In this document: positions 46,707-55,411 of the stretch, piece after piece
Position numbering within the stretch: position 1 is the first letter of the stretch
Layout: every line of letters starts with the position of its first letter
Assembly: GCF_030296015.1 (NCBI RefSeq)
Contig: NZ_AP027368.1
Location: forward strand, 3,706,839-3,770,838
Source of the DNA: Ferrimonas sp. YFM
GTDB taxonomy: Bacteria > Pseudomonadota > Gammaproteobacteria > Enterobacterales > Shewanellaceae
Direction: 5' to 3'
DNA length: 64,000 nucleotides
Made by a program: the position numbers and the translations under genes
Notes under the pieces: model-generated
What the model was told of the DNA's origin: nothing
The model's input: only the letters and a program-made list of their open reading frames with translations
Database searches by the model: none

Positions 46707-47909
46707 ATGTACCCCATCTCCCAACTGGCCAAGCGGGCCGGATTGGCCCGCTCCACCCTGCTCTACTACGAGAAGCTGGGACTGTTGACCGGCCGTCGGG
46801 GTGACAACGGTTACCGCTATTACGACGACAGGGATCTGCAGCGACTGCGGCTGATACAGCAGCTGCACGCCGGCAACCTCAGCCTGAGGGAGTGCAAGCA
46901 GATCCTGGAGTCGGGGCTGGATCGTCAACTGTTGGCTGACCGGCTTGCCCAACTGGAAGAGGAGATTCGCGCCAAAACCCAGGCGAGAAACCTGATGCAG
47001 GCCCTGCTGGGGGACAACCCCGAAGGCCTGAGGCAGTTTCACCAACAACTGGAGACCCAGGCCCCGGATGCCCACACCCAGTGGTTAAGAGCCGAAGGTC
47101 TGGATGAAACCAACGCGCTTAGGTTGCGTTGGCTCTCCAGAGACCTCTATGGTCACGAGGAGTATATGAACGATTTTCTGGAGATTTTTAATGGTCTGGA
47201 CCGGCACGGTCCCGGCACCGACCACAGCACCCTGTGGGCCTTGAGTCAGGTCAGCCCCGCTCCCAGGCGGATACTGGACATCGGCTGCGGCACCGGTGCC
47301 TCGGCAGTCTTGCTGGCGCAACACAGCCAGGCTCAGGTAATAGGCCTGGATAACCTGGAGCCCAGCCTGAATCACATGCTGACACGCGCCCGCCAGCTGG
47401 GGCTGGAACAGAGGCTCAGCGCCTGCAATGGCTCGATGACCGCCCTCCCCTTCGAACCGGGCAGCTTCGATCTGCTGTGGAGTGAAGCCAGTTGCTACAT
47501 CATCGGCTTCGAAAATGCCCTGAAGCAGTGGCGCCCTCTGCTGGAGCGCGGCGGTTACCTGGTGATCAGCGACCTGGTGTGGCTGGACGAGTTTGCCGAT
47601 GCTCAACAACTTGGCCGTGATGATCTGGAGGTTAAGGCGTTCTGGCAGGAGGGGTACCCAGACATGCAGCGCGCCTCAACGCGACTGATGCAGGTGGAGA
47701 ATTCGGGCTACCGACCGGTAGCGCACCGTGGGGTGGGAACGGCGGGATGGCAGGCCTACACCGCCCCCCTCAGGGAGCGGCTGCAAAACCTGTCTGAGAA
47801 GCTGGCCGACTCACCGGCGGTGGCCGACCTGGAGCGGGAGTTGACCATACTGGATCGCAGTGAGGGACGCTTCGACTACCAGTTGATGGTTCTCAAGCGC
47901 ACGGACTAG
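46707..47909 (+). CDS. MerR-family regulator fused to a SAM-dependent methyltransferase
   Basis: A 400-residue fusion. Residues 1-70 are a MerR winged helix (YPISQLAKRAGLARSTLLYYEKLGLLTGRRGDNGYRYYDDRDLQRLRLIQQL), 70-125 a coiled-coil dimer helix, and about 165-300 a class I methyltransferase with RILDIGCGTGASAVLLAQHSQAQVIGLDN and MTALPFEPGSFDLLWSEASCYIIG. There is no Cys-based metal site. The methyltransferase domain may serve as the effector sensor or act on a small molecule. Convergent with the LysR gene, overlapping it by 4 bp. Confidence 0.85.
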   Translation: MYPISQLAKRAGLARSTLLYYEKLGLLTGRRGDNGYRYYDDRDLQRLRLIQQLHAGNLSLRECKQILESGLDRQLLADRLAQLEEEIRAKTQARNLMQALLGDNPEGLRQFHQQLETQAPDAHTQWLRAEGLDETNALRLRWLSRDLYGHEEYMNDFLEIFNGLDRHGPGTDHSTLWALSQVSPAPRRILDIGCGTGASAVLLAQHSQAQVIGLDNLEPSLNHMLTRARQLGLEQRLSACNGSMTALPFEPGSFDLLWSEASCYIIGFENALKQWRPLLERGGYLVISDLVWLDEFADAQQLGRDDLEVKAFWQEGYPDMQRASTRLMQVENSGYRPVAHRGVGTAGWQAYTAPLRERLQNLSEKLADSPAVADLERELTILDRSEGRFDYQLMVLKRTD

Positions 47910-48790
47910 GCCCTGGGCACTTCGCAGCAGTCCAGGAAACGCTCCATCAAGGGGGTCAGATTGTCCCGCTTATAGATGGCGTAGATGTACCTGGACTCTC
48001 TGTGGCCGTCGGTGGCCACCTCCACCAGATCGCCCCGCTCCAGTTCCGCATCCACGGAGAGCAGCGGCAAAATGCTCAGCCCCAGGCCGGTGCCCACCGC
48101 CCGCTTGATCGCCCCCATGGTGTTCATCACGATCTCATCCTGAACCGTCACCCCCAGCTCCCGCAAAATGTGCAGGGACTCCACCCGGGTAGCGGACTCC
48201 TCCTCGTCCAGGATCCAGGTGGCGGCGCTCAAGTCCGCCGCCGTCGCCGGCCTGTGGGCCAGTTTATGCCCGGGCGACACCACGATACACAACCGGTCGC
48301 TGCGCCAGCGGATGTACTCCATCTCCTTGTCTGAGGGCTTTCGGCTGATAAAGGCCAGGTCCAGGGCATTGTTGTGCACCATCTCCTCGATGGCGGAGCT
48401 GGAGAGGATCTTCAGGCGGGTGTTGACGTTGGGGTACTGGGTTTTGAACAGGGGCAGCTTTTTCGACAGCACATAGTTGCCCGAGGTCTTGTTGGCGCCG
48501 ATGTTCAAAGTGCCGCCCACCCCCTGGGCCTGCTCCTTGAACAGCTGCTCCAACTGATTGACCTGGTTCAGCACCTTGTTGGCGTGGGCCAGCACCAGGT
48601 TGCCGGAATCGGTCATCACCAGTCCATGAGGGGTGCGCTCGAACAGCCGGGCCCCGAGGGAGGACTCCAGCTCCTTGAGGCTCATGCTCACTGCGGGCAC
48701 CGACAGGTGCAACTGCCTGGCTGCCTTGGAGACCTGCTGGGTCTGACTGATGGCCTGGAACACCAACAGCTGTTTCAGGGTGATTCTCAT
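47906..48790 (-). CDS. LysR-family regulator (IfcR-like by context)
   Basis: A 294-residue regulator with the HTH in MRITLKQLLVFQAISQTQQVSKAARQLHLSVPAVSMSLKELESSLGARLFERT and a substrate-binding domain from residue 90. It lies downstream of the flavocytochrome gene; in Shewanella frigidimarina a LysR gene, a flavocytochrome c gene and a porin gene form ifcRAO. Gene identity is from context, not from specific residues. Confidence 0.85.
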   Translation of the reverse strand: MRITLKQLLVFQAISQTQQVSKAARQLHLSVPAVSMSLKELESSLGARLFERTPHGLVMTDSGNLVLAHANKVLNQVNQLEQLFKEQAQGVGGTLNIGANKTSGNYVLSKKLPLFKTQYPNVNTRLKILSSSAIEEMVHNNALDLAFISRKPSDKEMEYIRWRSDRLCIVVSPGHKLAHRPATAADLSAATWILDEEESATRVESLHILRELGVTVQDEIVMNTMGAIKRAVGTGLGLSILPLLSVDAELERGDLVEVATDGHRESRYIYAIYKRDNLTPLMERFLDCCEVPRA

Positions 48791-48862
48791 AACACTCTCC
48801 CGTTGAAGCCCCAGTCTAGCGGTAAAGCCGGAGCGATGCCGAGGTACGCTTCACGCAGAAAC

Positions 48863-48896
48863 CAAAACAGCGGGACCCTAAGTCCGGGCCCCGCTG
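48863..48896 (-). terminator. Terminator of the flavocytochrome gene
   Basis: On the minus strand CAGCGGG and CCCGCTG form the stem around an inner GGAC/GTCC pair, followed by TTTTGG. It separates the flavocytochrome gene from the lysR gene. Confidence 0.65.
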
Positions 48897-48921
48897 ACGC
48901 TGCGTGAGAAGATGAGTTGAA

Positions 48922-50688
48922 TTACTGCTTGGTGGCGAACTCGGCAGCATGGGCACCGGCGCGACGACCGAAGACCACGGTGTCGGCGATGGCGTTACCA
49001 CCCAGGCGGTTGTAGCCGTGGATACCACCGGTCACTTCACCTGCCGCGTACAGACCAGGAATGGGCCAGCTTTGCAGGTTCAGCACCTGAGACTCCTTGT
49101 TGATGGCCACGCCCCCCATGGTGTGGTGGATGCCGGGCGCCACGCGAACGGCGTAGAAGGGCCCCTTGGTGATGTTCAAAGGCATCTGATCGCGACCGAA
49201 GGCGTCATCTTTACCGGACTTCTGGAAGCCGTTGTAAGCCTTTACCGTCTTGGGCAGATCCTTCATGCCGGTCACCTTGGCCAGCTCCTCGATGGTGTTG
49301 CCCTTGGAGAGCATGCCCAGGTGGTCATAACCCCGGACCATCTTCTTCTTCTCGACCAGTTGCTGGTCGAACACCAACCAGGCGTAATGGTCCTTCTGCT
49401 TGAGGATGGCGTCAGACGCACGATCGCGGGTGGTCAGTTCATTGATGAAGCGCTGACCGTCGGTATTGACCATGATGGCCCCGACACCGCGCACGGTCTC
49501 GGAGATCAGGATGCGGCTGTCCTTACCGATGGTGGGGTGAGCCTGTACCCAGTCGATGTCGGTCATGGACGCACCAATCTCCTTGGCCAGACGGATGCCG
49601 TCACCGGTGGCGGTCACATTGTTGGAACTGGTCATGTCGGCGAAGGTGGGACGATAGTAGGCGATCATCTCTTTGTTCATGCCGTAACCGCCAGTGGCCA
49701 GAACCACAGATTTGGCAGCAACCATGCGGTAACCTGAGTGCTTACCGTGGACCACCACACCGGCAATGCTCTTGTCCTGGTTCAGCACCAGCTTCTCAAC
49801 GCGGGAGTTAAGACGGGTTTCAACCCCTTCACGCTCGGCAGCCGCACGCAGGGTGTGGATGATGTGGGGCCCCACACTGGCGCCACCGGATGGACGGTGG
49901 GTACGCTCAACCCGAGCGCCACCGGAGCGCTTCAGGTCATTCATGTTGGCACCCAGAGACTCCAGCCACTTGATGCCGTCGGCGGAGTGATCCGCCATGA
50001 TCTGCACCAGCTCCTGATCGTTTTGATAGCGGCCGCCCTTCATGGCGTCCTCAACAAACCACTCAACCTTGTCTTCGATCCCCTTCTTGGCCTGCTGAGG
50101 CGTACCCACAGCATTAAAACCACCGGCTGCCAGCATGGAGTTACCACCGGTAAAGGGCGCTTTTTCAAACAAAATTACCTTGGCCCCCTCTCGCTTGGCG
50201 GAGATGGCGGCGTTGTAACCGGCGCTGCCGGCACCCACGACGATCACCTCGGTGGTCTCCACGGGACCCTTGGCGATCGCCTTCTGGATCGCCTGCTGAT
50301 CCCACTCGGCGTCCCAGGCTTTCTTGTTCTTGGCGTCGGCAAACGGCATGTTGTCATGCTCGAAGGAGTGGCACTCGTTGCAGTAGAACTTGGGCGCCTC
50401 GTGACCACGGTGACAGGAGGTACAGTTGATCTCACCCAGGTGGGAGGTGTGAGGATCAAAGTGCAGCTCACTGTTGGCCAGCTCTTCGTAGCCGCCGTGA
50501 CACTCAACGCATTGGGCGTTTTCGTGGGTTTCGCTGTCGCTTACCTTGATGGGTTTGGTGTGGCAGGTTTGACAACCGTCCATCTCCGCATGGAAATCAG
50601 CCAGGCCATTCCCCTTGGCTTGGGCGCCGGAGGAAAGCGCGAGCATCACCGCAGCAACGGATAAAAAACTCAGCTTAGGTTTCATCAT
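48922..50688 (-). CDS. Periplasmic tetraheme flavocytochrome c (fumarate reductase type, Ifc3/FccA-like)
   Basis: A 588-residue protein close in length to Shewanella FccA (596). After a signal peptide (to about residue 24) come four hemes: CQTCH, CVECH, CTSCH and CNECH. Then an FAD domain (EVIVVGAGSAGYNAAISAKREGAKVILFEK; LAAGGFNAVGTPQ), and the catalytic region with ISETVRGVGAIMV (active-site Arg), IHHTMGGVAIN (His) and YNRLGGNAIADTVVFGRRAG (Arg). So the fumarate-reducing residues seem intact. It takes electrons from the quinol pool through a CymA-type donor. An FNR-like box lies upstream. Confidence 0.93.
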   Translation of the reverse strand: MMKPKLSFLSVAAVMLALSSGAQAKGNGLADFHAEMDGCQTCHTKPIKVSDSETHENAQCVECHGGYEELANSELHFDPHTSHLGEINCTSCHRGHEAPKFYCNECHSFEHDNMPFADAKNKKAWDAEWDQQAIQKAIAKGPVETTEVIVVGAGSAGYNAAISAKREGAKVILFEKAPFTGGNSMLAAGGFNAVGTPQQAKKGIEDKVEWFVEDAMKGGRYQNDQELVQIMADHSADGIKWLESLGANMNDLKRSGGARVERTHRPSGGASVGPHIIHTLRAAAEREGVETRLNSRVEKLVLNQDKSIAGVVVHGKHSGYRMVAAKSVVLATGGYGMNKEMIAYYRPTFADMTSSNNVTATGDGIRLAKEIGASMTDIDWVQAHPTIGKDSRILISETVRGVGAIMVNTDGQRFINELTTRDRASDAILKQKDHYAWLVFDQQLVEKKKMVRGYDHLGMLSKGNTIEELAKVTGMKDLPKTVKAYNGFQKSGKDDAFGRDQMPLNITKGPFYAVRVAPGIHHTMGGVAINKESQVLNLQSWPIPGLYAAGEVTGGIHGYNRLGGNAIADTVVFGRRAGAHAAEFATKQ

Positions 50689-50748
50689 GTATTTTCCGAT
50701 TAGGTTTATTGGTGTTTTTTCAGCATATCAATCACGCCATTTCTTTTG

Positions 50749-50766
50749 ATTTGATCCGGTTCAAAT
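50749..50766. promoter_or_regulatory. FNR/EtrA-type box upstream of the flavocytochrome gene
   Basis: ATTTGA-TCCGGT-TCAAAT is a perfect dyad that contains TTGATCCGGTTCAA, one base from the FNR consensus TTGAT-N4-ATCAA. About 60 bp upstream of the start, suitable for anaerobic activation. Confidence 0.65.
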
Positions 50767-51140
50767 TTAAATATCTGCCCGTTTCAAGTTTTTTAAAACC
50801 AATTAAAAAACTCTGAACAACAATCTGTTCACCTGTGAGAATGTTCAAAAATCGAAATTACTTCACCTTTTAGACTGTGCTCAGTCCCAAGACCAAGGTG
50901 GCGCTACAGGCCTGAATCATCAACAGCCAGAGGCGCACCGACAGCCGCGCCCCACAAGGTTGGCGGGCGCTCACAAATACAGAGTCAAACAACAGGATAA
51001 GGCAGCCACCGTCCTTAGCCGGATGAGATGACGTCTCCGTCAGGAAAAAGAGATCAACAACGAACTTATTAGCTTGGCTATTAAATAAAAATAACCAACG
51101 GAATAAATAGAAATAACTCAAGATATAAAATGCTGGAGAT
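50767..51140. other. Divergent intergenic region between flavocytochrome and porin genes
   Basis: AT-rich at both ends (50765-50830 and 51060-51135) with a GC-richer middle at 50880-51010. A TATAAA at about 51124 may be the porin -10. The open frame on the minus strand across the middle is not convincing as a gene. Confidence 0.45.
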
Positions 51141-52463
51141 ATGATGATACCCAAATTAAACAAGAACTATCTTGCCATGAGTATTGCAGCCGCAATGCTG
51201 TGTGCCCCCTCCATGGCCGTCAGTGCCGATGACAGCGGTTACCAACTGAAAACCAAATCCCGACTGGTCTATTTTGATCGCGAATATGAAAACCCGACCA
51301 AGGATAGAACCCAATCCGCCTTCTCCATCACCGCCGACTGGACCACCCCCCAATATGGCGGCTGGATCGGCATCGGCCTCTCCCCCTACTTCGTCGAAGA
51401 TCTGGGCAGCGACGGCCTGGTGAAAGCCGACGTACTGACCGTCAAAGATGGTGAGATGTCAGGTTTTGCTCTGCTGGGCCAGGCCTACGTCAACCTGACC
51501 CCGGTCAATGGTCTCGCCATCAAGCTGGGTCGCCTGACCCACAAGTCCATGCTGCTCAGCAGCTCCGGCAGCCGCGCCGTACCCAACACCTACCAGGGGG
51601 TCAACGCCCTGTATAAGCCCATGAAGGGACTGTCTGTGTACGGCGCCGTCTACGACAAGTGGTCCGCCCGTAACGACGACGAGTTTGTCGGCTTTCGCAC
51701 CGACCAGACTGAGGAAGGGGCCATCGACTACATCTCGGTGATCGGCCTCAAATACAAGTTTGACGCCTTTACTGTGGAAACCGAGTACCTCAACTCCAAG
51801 GACTACCTGAGCAAGTTCGGCCTGCGCGGCAGCTACCTGACCAAGTTTGATGGCTCCAGCCTGAAGCTCTCTGCCGGTGTGTTCACCTCCAGTGACGATG
51901 GCGAGCTCTTCGTCACTGCCGCCGAAAGTGGCGATCTGGATGACGAGGATCGCGATGGTGCGGTCAAAGGTGAAACCCGCAGCGACAACGACGGCATGGG
52001 TGTGTACGCCGAGGCCGTCTGGAAGCGCAACAACCTGCAGCTGTCTGCGGCCATCTCCAAGTTCGATGACATCTGGATTGAGGACAACTTTGCCGGCGAC
52101 CATGGCCGCAACCCCTTCCCCACCCGCAGTCGTGTGGGACCGGATCTGACCAACGCCAATGAGACCGTGGCCAAGGTCTCGGTCATCTACAACTGGCAGG
52201 ATCTGGTGCCCGGACTGACCACAGAGATCGCCGCCGCCCAGGGCTGGGATGCGGAGAACTCGGTGGATCCTGCCCTTGGCACCGCCGACGAAGACTGGAA
52301 GGAGCTGGTGGTCACCTACAAGGTGCCCACGGTCAAAGGCCTCAAGTTCACCGGCGTGTGGCACGACTACAACTCCGACGAAGTGGGCAACGTGGACGGG
52401 GTGAAAGAGGATGAAACCGACATCCGCCTCTACCTGGACTACAGCTACAAATTCAACTTCTAA
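51141..52463 (+). CDS. OprD-family outer-membrane porin (IfcO-like by context)
   Basis: A 440-residue protein with a signal peptide (to about ADA near 29), alternating beta-strand pattern throughout, and a C-terminal Phe (DYSYKFNF) typical of outer-membrane barrels. GIGLSPYFVEDLGSDG, LKLGRLTHKSMLLSSSGSRAVPNTYQGVN-type blocks and the final strands fit the OprD group. GGAG is 5 nt before ATG 51144, which is a better start than 51141. Probably passes dicarboxylates to the flavocytochrome next door, by analogy. Confidence 0.83.
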   Translation: MMIPKLNKNYLAMSIAAAMLCAPSMAVSADDSGYQLKTKSRLVYFDREYENPTKDRTQSAFSITADWTTPQYGGWIGIGLSPYFVEDLGSDGLVKADVLTVKDGEMSGFALLGQAYVNLTPVNGLAIKLGRLTHKSMLLSSSGSRAVPNTYQGVNALYKPMKGLSVYGAVYDKWSARNDDEFVGFRTDQTEEGAIDYISVIGLKYKFDAFTVETEYLNSKDYLSKFGLRGSYLTKFDGSSLKLSAGVFTSSDDGELFVTAAESGDLDDEDRDGAVKGETRSDNDGMGVYAEAVWKRNNLQLSAAISKFDDIWIEDNFAGDHGRNPFPTRSRVGPDLTNANETVAKVSVIYNWQDLVPGLTTEIAAAQGWDAENSVDPALGTADEDWKELVVTYKVPTVKGLKFTGVWHDYNSDEVGNVDGVKEDETDIRLYLDYSYKFNF

Positions 52464-52474
52464 GGGCTAAGCCC

Positions 52475-52517
52475 AGCCAGCGGGCAGTCCGTTCCCGCTG
52501 GCTCAGCCTCTATTTTT
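52475..52517 (+). terminator. Terminator of the porin gene
   Basis: AGCCAGCGGG, a 9-nt loop and CCCGCTGGCT form a 10-bp perfect stem; TATTTTT follows after eight bases. Confidence 0.7.
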
Positions 52518-52610
52518 ACTCAAGCATTTCAGCTCTTTCTTCCGTCAGGCTTGTGCCCAGGAGCAACACCTGCAACACTGCGGCCAACACCCACCATCAA
52601 GTTGTAGACG

Positions 52611-53174
52611 ATGAAAAAACTGACTCTTGCCGCTGCCCTGGCTGCCAGCCTGCTGATTCCGGCTCAGGCCGCCACCGAGATCGCCGGAGTGGCGGTTAAC
52701 GACACCATTGAACTCCAGGGCAAACCCCTGACCCTGAGTGGCGCGGGGATCCGCTCCAAGTTCTTTATGGACCTCTATGTGGGCAGCCTCTACAGCAGCG
52801 AGTCTGGCCTGACTCAGCAGCTGGCTCTGGAGGGCAACCAGACCAGCGCCATCCGCCTGAACATCGTCTCCGGGCTGATCACCTCAGACAAGATGATCGA
52901 CTCCATCGAGGAGGGCTTTCAGAGCAGCGCCGGCGACGGCTATGACCAACTGAAACCCAAGATCGACGCCTTTATCGCGGTATTCAGCGATCACATCGTC
53001 GAGGGGGACCAATTTACCCTGCTGTCCCTGCCCGGCGTCGGCGTAGAAGCCTATAAGAATGGTCAGTTGCTGACCCTTATTGAGGGAGAGGCTTTCCGTC
53101 AGGCCCTGCTGGGGATCTGGCTGGGCGACGAGCCCGCCGATGACGATCTCAAGGACGCCATGCTCGGCGGCTAA
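52611..53174 (+). CDS. Chalcone-isomerase-like secreted protein
   Basis: A 187-residue protein with signal peptide MKKLTLAAALAASLLIPAQA. LSGAGIRSKFFMDLYVGSLYS and FAVFSDHIVEGDQFTLLSLPGVGVEAYKNGQLL match the bacterial chalcone-isomerase-like domain, a fatty-acid-binding-like fold with no proven reaction in bacteria. Transcribed alone. Confidence 0.85.
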   Translation: MKKLTLAAALAASLLIPAQAATEIAGVAVNDTIELQGKPLTLSGAGIRSKFFMDLYVGSLYSSESGLTQQLALEGNQTSAIRLNIVSGLITSDKMIDSIEEGFQSSAGDGYDQLKPKIDAFIAVFSDHIVEGDQFTLLSLPGVGVEAYKNGQLLTLIEGEAFRQALLGIWLGDEPADDDLKDAMLGG

Positions 53175-53188
53175 GTCGCCAACAGAGA

Positions 53189-53216
53189 AAAAAGGCGCGG
53201 TGTTCCGCGCCTTTTT
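53189..53216 (+). terminator. Terminator of the chalcone-isomerase-like gene (left copy of an inverted pair)
   Basis: AAAAAGGCGCGG, loop TGTT, CCGCGCCTTTTT. It is the exact reverse complement of most of the hairpin at 53545-53572. Confidence 0.9.
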
Positions 53217-53291
53217 CATTTATCCCTGCGCCTGAGTGGCCACCGGTGCTACACTGCCGCCCTCATGCAGCAGCCCCGGACAGAGTGCCCA

Positions 53292-53546
53292 ATGGATCAT
53301 CAACCCAACAACCCCTTGCACGGGGTGAAACTTCAGCAGATTGTGGAGACCCTCGCCCAATACTATGGCTGGCGGGAACTGGGCCGGCGCATCCCCATCA
53401 ACTGTTTCAACTCCAACCCCTCGGTGAAATCCAGCCTCAAATTCTTACGGCGAACCCCCTGGGCTAGGGAGAAGGTGGAACAGCTCTACCTGGACTCCAT
53501 CAAGGACATTGAGGAGTGGCAGCAACACTCGGGCAACCAGAATTAA
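53292..53546 (+). CDS. VF530-family protein (DUF2132)
   Basis: An 84-residue protein from ATG 53292 ([17 protein letters not shown]). The conserved block [44 protein letters not shown] identifies the family, small DNA-binding-like proteins of unknown role found in Vibrio and relatives. The upstream extension to 53265 is open but not part of the family. Inverted hairpins flank it. Confidence 0.88.
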   Translation: MDHQPNNPLHGVKLQQIVETLAQYYGWRELGRRIPINCFNSNPSVKSSLKFLRRTPWAREKVEQLYLDSIKDIEEWQQHSGNQN

Positions 53547-53572
53547 AAAAGGCGCGGAACACCGCGCCTTTT
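53545..53572. terminator. Bidirectional terminator after the VF530 gene (right copy of an inverted pair)
   Basis: AAAAAAGGCGCGG, loop AACA, CCGCGCCTTTTC. It serves the VF530 gene and the convergent tetR gene. Confidence 0.88.
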
Positions 53573-53581
53573 CTTTGCTGG

Positions 53582-54193
53582 TCAGGGCCGATACCCCTTA
53601 AGGAACATGGTCACCGTCTGCTGCACATAGACCTCTCGCTGGGATTCATCCATCCTCAGCTCCAGTCCCAGATCCCCACGCATCTTATCGACGGTGTGCA
53701 ACATCAACAGCAGCTGCTGAGCGGCAATGGCCGGGTCGGGCATCGTCAGCACCCCGGCGTCATTCAATCTGGTCAGGTAGCTGGTGACCAGCTCCATCAT
53801 CCGTTTGGGTCCCGCTTCGTAATAGAGCTGTGACAGCTCTGGGTGACTCTCGGAACTGCGGACACAGGAGCAATAGACATGACGCACCTCAGGACTGAGG
53901 ATCATATCCAGGAATCGGCGGGCGAACCCCAGAAGGAACTGTTCGGGCTCGGCGTCCATCTCGAAGTTCTCTTCGGTCATCTGAGCGCTGACGCAACGGT
54001 CCTCGATGCAGTGCACAAAGAGATCGTTCTTGCTGCCGAAATGACTGTAAACCGTCTGCTTGGACACCCCGGCTTGCACTGCCACCTCGTCCATGGAGGT
54101 GTTCTCCAGCCCCTTCTGCATAAACAGCTCGGCGGCCGCCTCCAGGATCTGAGAACGTTTCTTACTTTTCCGATCGTTAGCTACAACGGCCAT
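53582..54193 (-). CDS. TetR-family repressor of the RND pump
   Basis: A 203-residue protein from ATG 54193. The HTH is at residues 10-55 (KSKKRSQILEAAAELFMQKGLENTSMDEVAVQAGVSKQTVYSHFGSKNDLF); the C-terminal part is a ligand-binding/dimer domain with CCS-rich HVYCSCVRSSESHPELSQLYYEAGPKRMMEL. Divergent from the RND operon, with two operators between them; repression of the pump and itself is the clear inference. Confidence 0.9.
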   Translation of the reverse strand: MAVVANDRKSKKRSQILEAAAELFMQKGLENTSMDEVAVQAGVSKQTVYSHFGSKNDLFVHCIEDRCVSAQMTEENFEMDAEPEQFLLGFARRFLDMILSPEVRHVYCSCVRSSESHPELSQLYYEAGPKRMMELVTSYLTRLNDAGVLTMPDPAIAAQQLLLMLHTVDKMRGDLGLELRMDESQREVYVQQTVTMFLKGYRP

Positions 54194-54232
54194 AGCGCCC
54201 CACAAAATATTTACAAAAACTTCACCAACTGG

Positions 54233-54275
54233 ACTGGACAGTCTAGTTTGATTCTACCAAACTAGACCGTCTAGT
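54233..54275. promoter_or_regulatory. Two TetR operators controlling the RND pump
   Basis: ACTGGAC-A-GTCTAGT (54233-54247) and ACTAGAC-C-GTCTAGT (54261-54275) are 15-bp dyads with 28 bp between centres. The region between them forms a larger dyad, GTCTAGTTTG-N7-CAAACTAGAC (54241-54267). They lie just upstream of the adaptor gene. Confidence 0.8.
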
Positions 54276-54295
54276 CTAATTGTAATTCGAATGTT

Positions 54296-55411
54296 ATGAC
54301 AGCGTACCAGTTTCTTGGCCCACTGTGCGGCCTGCTCCTCATCGCCACCGGCTGCAGTCAGCAGGGAAAGAGTGCGCCGGTCAAGCCTCCCCTGGAGGTT
54401 CATGCCCAGCAGGTCCAGCTGCAGCACAGCTACCCGCTGACCCACAGATTCGTGGGTAAAGTGTATCACCCCAGAACCAGTGACATCGGTTTTGAATCCC
54501 CGGGTACCGTGGCCACCATCGACGTGGAGATTGGTCAGGAGGTGGAAGCAGGCCAGGTGCTCGCCACCCTGGACACCCGCCTGCTGCGCAGCGAAGCCGA
54601 GCAGCTCGAGGCTACCCTGGCTCAGAATCGCGCCGACCTGGACCTCAATAAGGCCACCCTCAAACGCCAACTGACCCTGTCGGAACAGGGGTATCAGTCT
54701 GAGCAGCAACTGGACGAACTGCGCAGCCGCAAAGCCCAGTTGCAGGCCCGCCAGCAACAACTGAACGCCAACCTGGAGTCGGTCAATATCCGTCTGCAGA
54801 AGAGCACCCTCAAGGCGCCCTATTCAGGCACGGTCACCAGGCGCCAACTGACCAAGGGTCAGGTCACAGGCAACGGCCAGGTGGCCTTCACCCTGGTGCC
54901 CGACGGCGCCGCCGAAGCCCGGGTCGGATTGCCAGTCCGTCTGCTGGAGCGCCTGCAAACCCGACAACAATGGCAGGCCAGTGTCGACGGCCAGTCCCTG
55001 CCGGTGACCTATCTGGGGCGCAGTGCCCAGGTGGACCCGGGCACCCGCACCGTCACCCTGAGATTTGCCCTGCCCGAACAACCCACCCTGCTCAACGGTC
55101 AGTTGCTCTATCTTGAGGTGGAGGAGCGCATTGTCGCCGACACCACCCGAGTGCCTTTGACCGCGCTGACCGCCGGGGTCCGGGGCCTGTGGAACCTCTA
55201 CATCCTGGAGGATTTGGGGGATGGCAGCTTCCAGATCGCCCGCCGGGACGTTCGGGTGCTGCATGCCGATCAGGAGTACGCCTGGGTCTCCGGCGCCATC
55301 GACGACGGCGACCGCCTGGTCTCCACCGGACTGCAGCGACTGGTGGCCGGTCAGAGAGTGGTGCTGGCCACCGATGCCAGCATCACCGCCAGCCGCGGTG
55401 AAGAGCTATGA
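54296..55411 (+). CDS. RND efflux periplasmic adaptor (membrane-fusion lipoprotein)
   Basis: A 371-residue adaptor with lipobox ATGC (Cys20). Biotinyl-lipoyl-like halves are GTVATIDVEIGQEVEAGQVLATLD and STLKAPYSGTVTRRQLTKGQVTGNG, around a coiled-coil hairpin (residues 95-165). It bridges the inner-membrane pump to an outer-membrane channel; no TolC-type gene is adjacent. The ATG at 54296 has no clear ribosome site. Overlaps the pump gene by 4 nt. Confidence 0.9.
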   Translation: MTAYQFLGPLCGLLLIATGCSQQGKSAPVKPPLEVHAQQVQLQHSYPLTHRFVGKVYHPRTSDIGFESPGTVATIDVEIGQEVEAGQVLATLDTRLLRSEAEQLEATLAQNRADLDLNKATLKRQLTLSEQGYQSEQQLDELRSRKAQLQARQQQLNANLESVNIRLQKSTLKAPYSGTVTRRQLTKGQVTGNGQVAFTLVPDGAAEARVGLPVRLLERLQTRQQWQASVDGQSLPVTYLGRSAQVDPGTRTVTLRFALPEQPTLLNGQLLYLEVEERIVADTTRVPLTALTAGVRGLWNLYILEDLGDGSFQIARRDVRVLHADQEYAWVSGAIDDGDRLVSTGLQRLVAGQRVVLATDASITASRGEEL

